Assembly (NCBI GenBank): GCA_016177615.1
Contig: JACOUX010000030.1
Location: forward strand, 1-59,007
Direction of reading: 5' to 3'
Origin: Candidatus Woesearchaeota archaeon
GTDB lineage: Archaea; Nanobdellota; Nanobdellia; Woesearchaeales; GW2011-AR4
Length of the DNA stretch: 59,007 nt
Shown: piece after piece, positions 56,383 to 59,007 of the stretch
Layout: each line of letters begins with the position of its first letter
Position numbering within the stretch: the first letter of the stretch is position 1
Translations under genes and position numbers: made by a program
The notes under the pieces: generated by a model
Database searches by the model: none
Told to the model about the DNA's origin: nothing
The model's input: only the letters and a program-made list of their open reading frames with translations

Positions 56383-57567
56383 ATGAAAATTAATGAAAAT
56401 ATTGCTGGGAGTGAAAATTACTTGCAGATACTAAAAAAAGATGTTCCAGAAATTTTTCAATTTATTGATGATAAGATTTATCTAAAGAATTCAAAAGCTA
56501 GACCATTCAGAATTGAATTTCCACTTTTCTTAAATGAAGACATAGCAAAAATTTCTGCAATGGTTTTAGATGGCTGTATCTTAAAAGATCTTAAGTCATG
56601 CATGTTTGCTCAGAAAAAGGATAGGTCAAAAGTCACAGAATTTTCAGATATTGTGAATAAACTATTTAATGTTACAGGAAATATTTACATAGACAAGGGC
56701 ACGAATACTTCAAGAGTAGATTATCCAAGAAAAGCACTTGTTAATTTTTTCTATTTTTGTTTAAATATCCATAAGTGTGATGAATCAGCACGAATTCCAA
56801 ATTGGATCTGGAATTCTCCAAAATCTGTTGTGATAGAATATCTAAGATACGCTTTTGCCATGGAAGGTTCTATTGGTCAATACTTAAAAGGAACTGAAAT
56901 CAAGTTTCACAGCGTTGATTTACCTTATTTGGAAGATTTAAAGAAAATTTTAAGAGAAAAATTTGATATTTATTCAAATATTCAGAAATACTACATAAAA
57001 GAATATGGTTGGAAATATTATTTGACTATTTCCAGTCAAGATGGAGTCATTAAATTTCAAGAAGTTGGCTTTGCACTTGAATCTCACCAAAGCAGATTAA
57101 CAGAATTAGTTGCTTCATTTAAGAATAAAGCTTGGGAAATTACACTTATTAAAATATTAAATGAGCATAATTACAATATTTTTACTCTCAAAGAAGCCTG
57201 CTGTATTATGCCGTATCTTTGCAAAAGAGCCGTCCATCATAGATTGTCTGAGCTGCTAAAACTTGGATATTTGCAAAAGGAAGAAGTTGGCTATTTTTTG
57301 ACTGATAATGGCAGGAAAGTGGCAATTAATATTAAAAATCAAGTCAAGTTTACCGAATTAAGAACTAATCCAAGGGAAAATGAACACAAAGTTTTTCAAT
57401 TTCTTTTAATGAAAGGCGAAAGCTATAGAAATGAAATAGCTAGAGAATTAAAAATTACCCCTAATACAATTCGTGACACTTTGAAAAGACTCTCAAATCG
57501 GAATAAAATTCAATTAATAAGTGTAGATAAGTTTCAAAGGAAATATTATAAGGTCAAAACTGACTAA
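56383..57567 (+). CDS. free-standing LAGLIDADG-type protein with C-terminal winged helix
   Basis: 394 aa with two degenerate LAGLIDADG helices: IAKISAMVLDGCILKD (about residues 55-70) and VIEYLRYAFAMEGSIGQ (about 160-175), each ending in an acidic residue. The repeat continues with IKFHSVDLPYLEDLKKILRE and YYLTISSQDGVIKFQEVGFA, a standard homing-endonuclease half. The last 100 residues form winged-helix modules (NEIARELKITPNTIRDTLKR). It is not inside an intron but stands next to the six-intron tRNA and repeat copy D. Start ATG 56383 has GGAG 8 nt upstream. It may be an active or domesticated endonuclease, or a WhiA-like regulator. Confidence 0.75.
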   Translation: MKINENIAGSENYLQILKKDVPEIFQFIDDKIYLKNSKARPFRIEFPLFLNEDIAKISAMVLDGCILKDLKSCMFAQKKDRSKVTEFSDIVNKLFNVTGNIYIDKGTNTSRVDYPRKALVNFFYFCLNIHKCDESARIPNWIWNSPKSVVIEYLRYAFAMEGSIGQYLKGTEIKFHSVDLPYLEDLKKILREKFDIYSNIQKYYIKEYGWKYYLTISSQDGVIKFQEVGFALESHQSRLTELVASFKNKAWEITLIKILNEHNYNIFTLKEACCIMPYLCKRAVHHRLSELLKLGYLQKEEVGYFLTDNGRKVAINIKNQVKFTELRTNPRENEHKVFQFLLMKGESYRNEIARELKITPNTIRDTLKRLSNRNKIQLISVDKFQRKYYKVKTD

Positions 57568-57645
57568 TCACAGAATTATCTGCCTCTTTTCCCCAAAACC
57601 TTTTTATAAATTAGCTATTATTCTTTAAATAAAGGTGATAACAAG

Positions 57646-58521
57646 TTGGTTTTGATTTGCGGTATTGATGAAGCAAGGCGCGGTCCAGTACTTGGCCCAA
57701 TGGTCATGTGCGGCGCCTTTATCGATGAAGATGATATGCCTAAATTAATTGCTCTTAAGCCAAAAGACTCAAAATTATTGACCAAAGAAGAGCGAGAAGA
57801 AATCTATCCAAAATTAATTAATGTTCTGAAAAGCTACAAGTTATTCATCATACAGCCTGATGAAATAGATAAAGCGGTAAAAGGAGGCGACGGCTTAAAC
57901 TTAAATCGTCTTGAAGCAGTAAAGCAGGCGGAAATCCTGAATGAATTCAATCCCGATATGGCAATAATTGACTGCCCGAGCAATAATATTAATTCTTACA
58001 GGCTTTATTTAAAAAAACTATTAAAAAATAAAAATGTTGAGCTGATTCTCGAGCATAAGGCAGAGCGGTATCCTTTGGTTGCAGCAGCCTCAATAATTGC
58101 AAAAGTCACAGGCGACAGAGAAATTGAAAAAATTAAAAAACAAATCAGAATAGACTTCGGCTCGGGCTATTTAAGCGACCCAAAGACAGTTGAATTCCTA
58201 AAGAACAATTTTGAAAAATACCCAGAACTGTTCAGGAAAAGCTGGTTTCCCTATCAGGACCTGGTAAACAAGAAATTCCAAAAATCATTGTCGGATTTCT
58301 CCCAGTTTCTCAAAGAAGAGAAGAAGCACCATGGGCATACAATTGACGACCTGAAAAAGCTGGAAGACTTCGGGTTTCATTTTGAAACTCCAAAGTCAGA
58401 GCATGAACTGGCTATAATGAAAGGCTCTTGCACTGTAATTCTTTACAAGAGCGGAAAGCTGCTGGTGCAGGGAGATGAAAAGACAAAGAAGAATGTAATG
58501 GGATTGCTTGGAATTTCTTAA
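57646..58521 (+). CDS. rnhB: RNase HII with altered GRG motif and C-terminal extra domain
   Basis: Removes ribonucleotides and RNA primers. 291 aa: catalytic Asp/Glu in ICGIDEARRGPVLGPMVMCG, then KPKDSKLLTKEE, DMAIIDCPSNN, HKAERYPLVAAASIIAKVTG and the final acidic Asp in GSGYLSDPKT. The usual DEAGRG reads DEARRG. The C-terminal 45 residues (MKGSCTVILYKSGKLLVQGD) resemble part of the TBP-like substrate-binding domain of RNase HIII. The start is TTG 57646, supported by AAGGTGA 9 nt upstream. It ends 12 bp before the CRISPR array. Confidence 0.85.
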   Translation: MVLICGIDEARRGPVLGPMVMCGAFIDEDDMPKLIALKPKDSKLLTKEEREEIYPKLINVLKSYKLFIIQPDEIDKAVKGGDGLNLNRLEAVKQAEILNEFNPDMAIIDCPSNNINSYRLYLKKLLKNKNVELILEHKAERYPLVAAASIIAKVTGDREIEKIKKQIRIDFGSGYLSDPKTVEFLKNNFEKYPELFRKSWFPYQDLVNKKFQKSLSDFSQFLKEEKKHHGHTIDDLKKLEDFGFHFETPKSEHELAIMKGSCTVILYKSGKLLVQGDEKTKKNVMGLLGIS

Positions 58522-58533
58522 TAGAAAAGTTTC

Positions 58534-59007
58534 GTTGCATTCCTTCATTCGTCTATTCGGGTTCTGCAACAAGTGAGTATACCATCCTATCTCTCTTTTC
58601 TTCTCTAAAGTTGCATTCCTTCATTCGTCTATTCGGGTTCTGCAACGCTCCTGAAAATGTTGAAGATGATATGTTTGTTTTGTTGCATTCCTTCATTCGT
58701 CTATTCGGGTTCTGCAACATTGTACCATATCCTTATTTACTTTCGGCTTAAAATAAGTTGCATTCCTTCATTCGTCTATTCGGGTTCTGCAACTATTGCT
58801 ATCAATCTTGGTACGAGATTCAATGCCGTAAAGTTGCATTCCTTCATTCGTCTATTCGGGTTCTGCAACGCGCCTCTCCAAAAAAAATAACAGGATTCAC
58901 AACCAGTTGCATTCCTTCATTCGTCTATTCGGGTTCTGCAACTGCAAATGTTGTATTATGATTTACCAAATTATTACATAGTTGCATTCCTTCATTCGTC
59001 TATTCGG
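58534..59007 (-). CRISPR. CRISPR array, distal end, repeat of the Cas12f1 (Cas14a) type
   Basis: Seven copies of a 37-bp repeat at 58534, 58610, 58682, 58757, 58833, 58906 and 58981 (the last cut by the window edge) separated by six spacers of 35-39 bp. All repeats are identical. The ends are inverted (GTTGCA/TGCAAC). On the minus strand the repeat begins GTTGCAGAACCCGAATAGAC and ends GAATGAAGGAATGCAAC, which I recall as the Cas12f1 (Cas14a1) repeat. The crRNA strand is therefore minus, and the leader and cas genes should lie to the right. No cas gene is within the window. Confidence 0.95.

Noticed and set aside
58657-58961. Two overlapping frames across the CRISPR array
   Set aside because: They encode the translated repeat (HSFIRLFG) over and over, an artefact of the repeat.
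58571-58980. Self-targeting spacers
   Set aside because: By eye none of the six spacers matches the rest of this window; a proper search is needed for the whole genome.

Overview
The window comes from an archaeon, most likely a DPANN lineage of the Woesearchaeota/Pacearchaeota type. The evidence is: TATA boxes about 25-30 nt upstream of mostly leaderless genes; intron-bearing tRNA genes; and archaeal genes such as RPP21 of RNase P, CDP-archaeol synthase, pantoate kinase with phosphopantothenate synthetase, Orc1/Cdc6, aIF5A, deoxyhypusine synthase, a Hel308-type helicase and a PIN-KH ATPase. The DNA is AT-rich, genes are tightly packed, and there are many small Cys-rich lipoproteins. The phylum is an inference; domain Archaea is not in doubt. 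LAYOUT. 1-5541: a divergent phosphoglycerate kinase, a coiled-coil protein and a membrane pyrophosphatase. 5.7-9.2 kb: accessory genes, with a truncated HicA toxin running into RPP21, several tiny genes and a cut-off dph2. 9.2-13.5 kb: Nudix, RpiB, then a lipid cluster of CarS, a tandem-fused CDP-alcohol phosphatidyltransferase and a PmtA-like methyltransferase. 13.6-16 kb: radical SAM protein, tRNA-Asn, a 2Fe-2S ferredoxin, tRNA-Ile and two copies of a hairpin repeat. 16.2-21.1 kb: two PKD/cadherin-type surface proteins and a Hel308-like protein made only of the C-terminal half. 21.3-28.1 kb: an integrated element at the 3' end of tRNA-Arg, with a tyrosine recombinase, Cys-rich lipoproteins, AbrB-type regulators, a replicative P-loop ATPase, iterons, a palindromic operator and two further copies of the tRNA-end core. 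28.1-32.4 kb: flavin reductase, metalloprotease, PadR regulator, HAD phosphatase and the first CoA genes. 32.4-38.3 kb: a toxin-antitoxin pair, two broken genes, CoaBC, PanB, deoxyhypusine synthase and TatD. 38.3-53.4 kb: surface proteins, Sua5, acylphosphatase, Orc1/Cdc6, SerRS, PIN-KH ATPase and transglutaminase. 53.5-57.6 kb: tRNA-Ser, aIF5A, RsuA-type pseudouridine synthase, IPP isomerase, initiator tRNA, a third full hairpin repeat and a LAGLIDADG-type protein. 57.6-59.0 kb: an RNase HII and the distal end of a CRISPR array that continues past the window. MAIN RESULTS. (1) Two stretches that look like empty intergenic DNA fold, after removing bulge-helix-bulge introns, into complete tRNAs: tRNA-Ser(GCT) with three introns and initiator tRNA-Met(CAT) with six introns, leaving exons as short as 6 nt. 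Most junctions have a 4-bp central helix between two 3-nt bulges. (2) A long-hairpin repeat lies just downstream of three of the tRNA genes, and LAGLIDADG-type coding DNA (one intact gene, one remnant) sits beside two of them. (3) The CRISPR repeat, read on the minus strand, matches from memory the repeat of the miniature nuclease Cas12f1 (Cas14a1), which predicts cas genes and a tracrRNA to the right. (4) aIF5A lacks the hypusine lysine although deoxyhypusine synthase is encoded here. The genes together supply glycolysis and PPi-driven ion pumping, archaeal lipid synthesis, a nearly complete pantoate-to-CoA route, tRNA maturation and translation, and a large cell-surface inventory.
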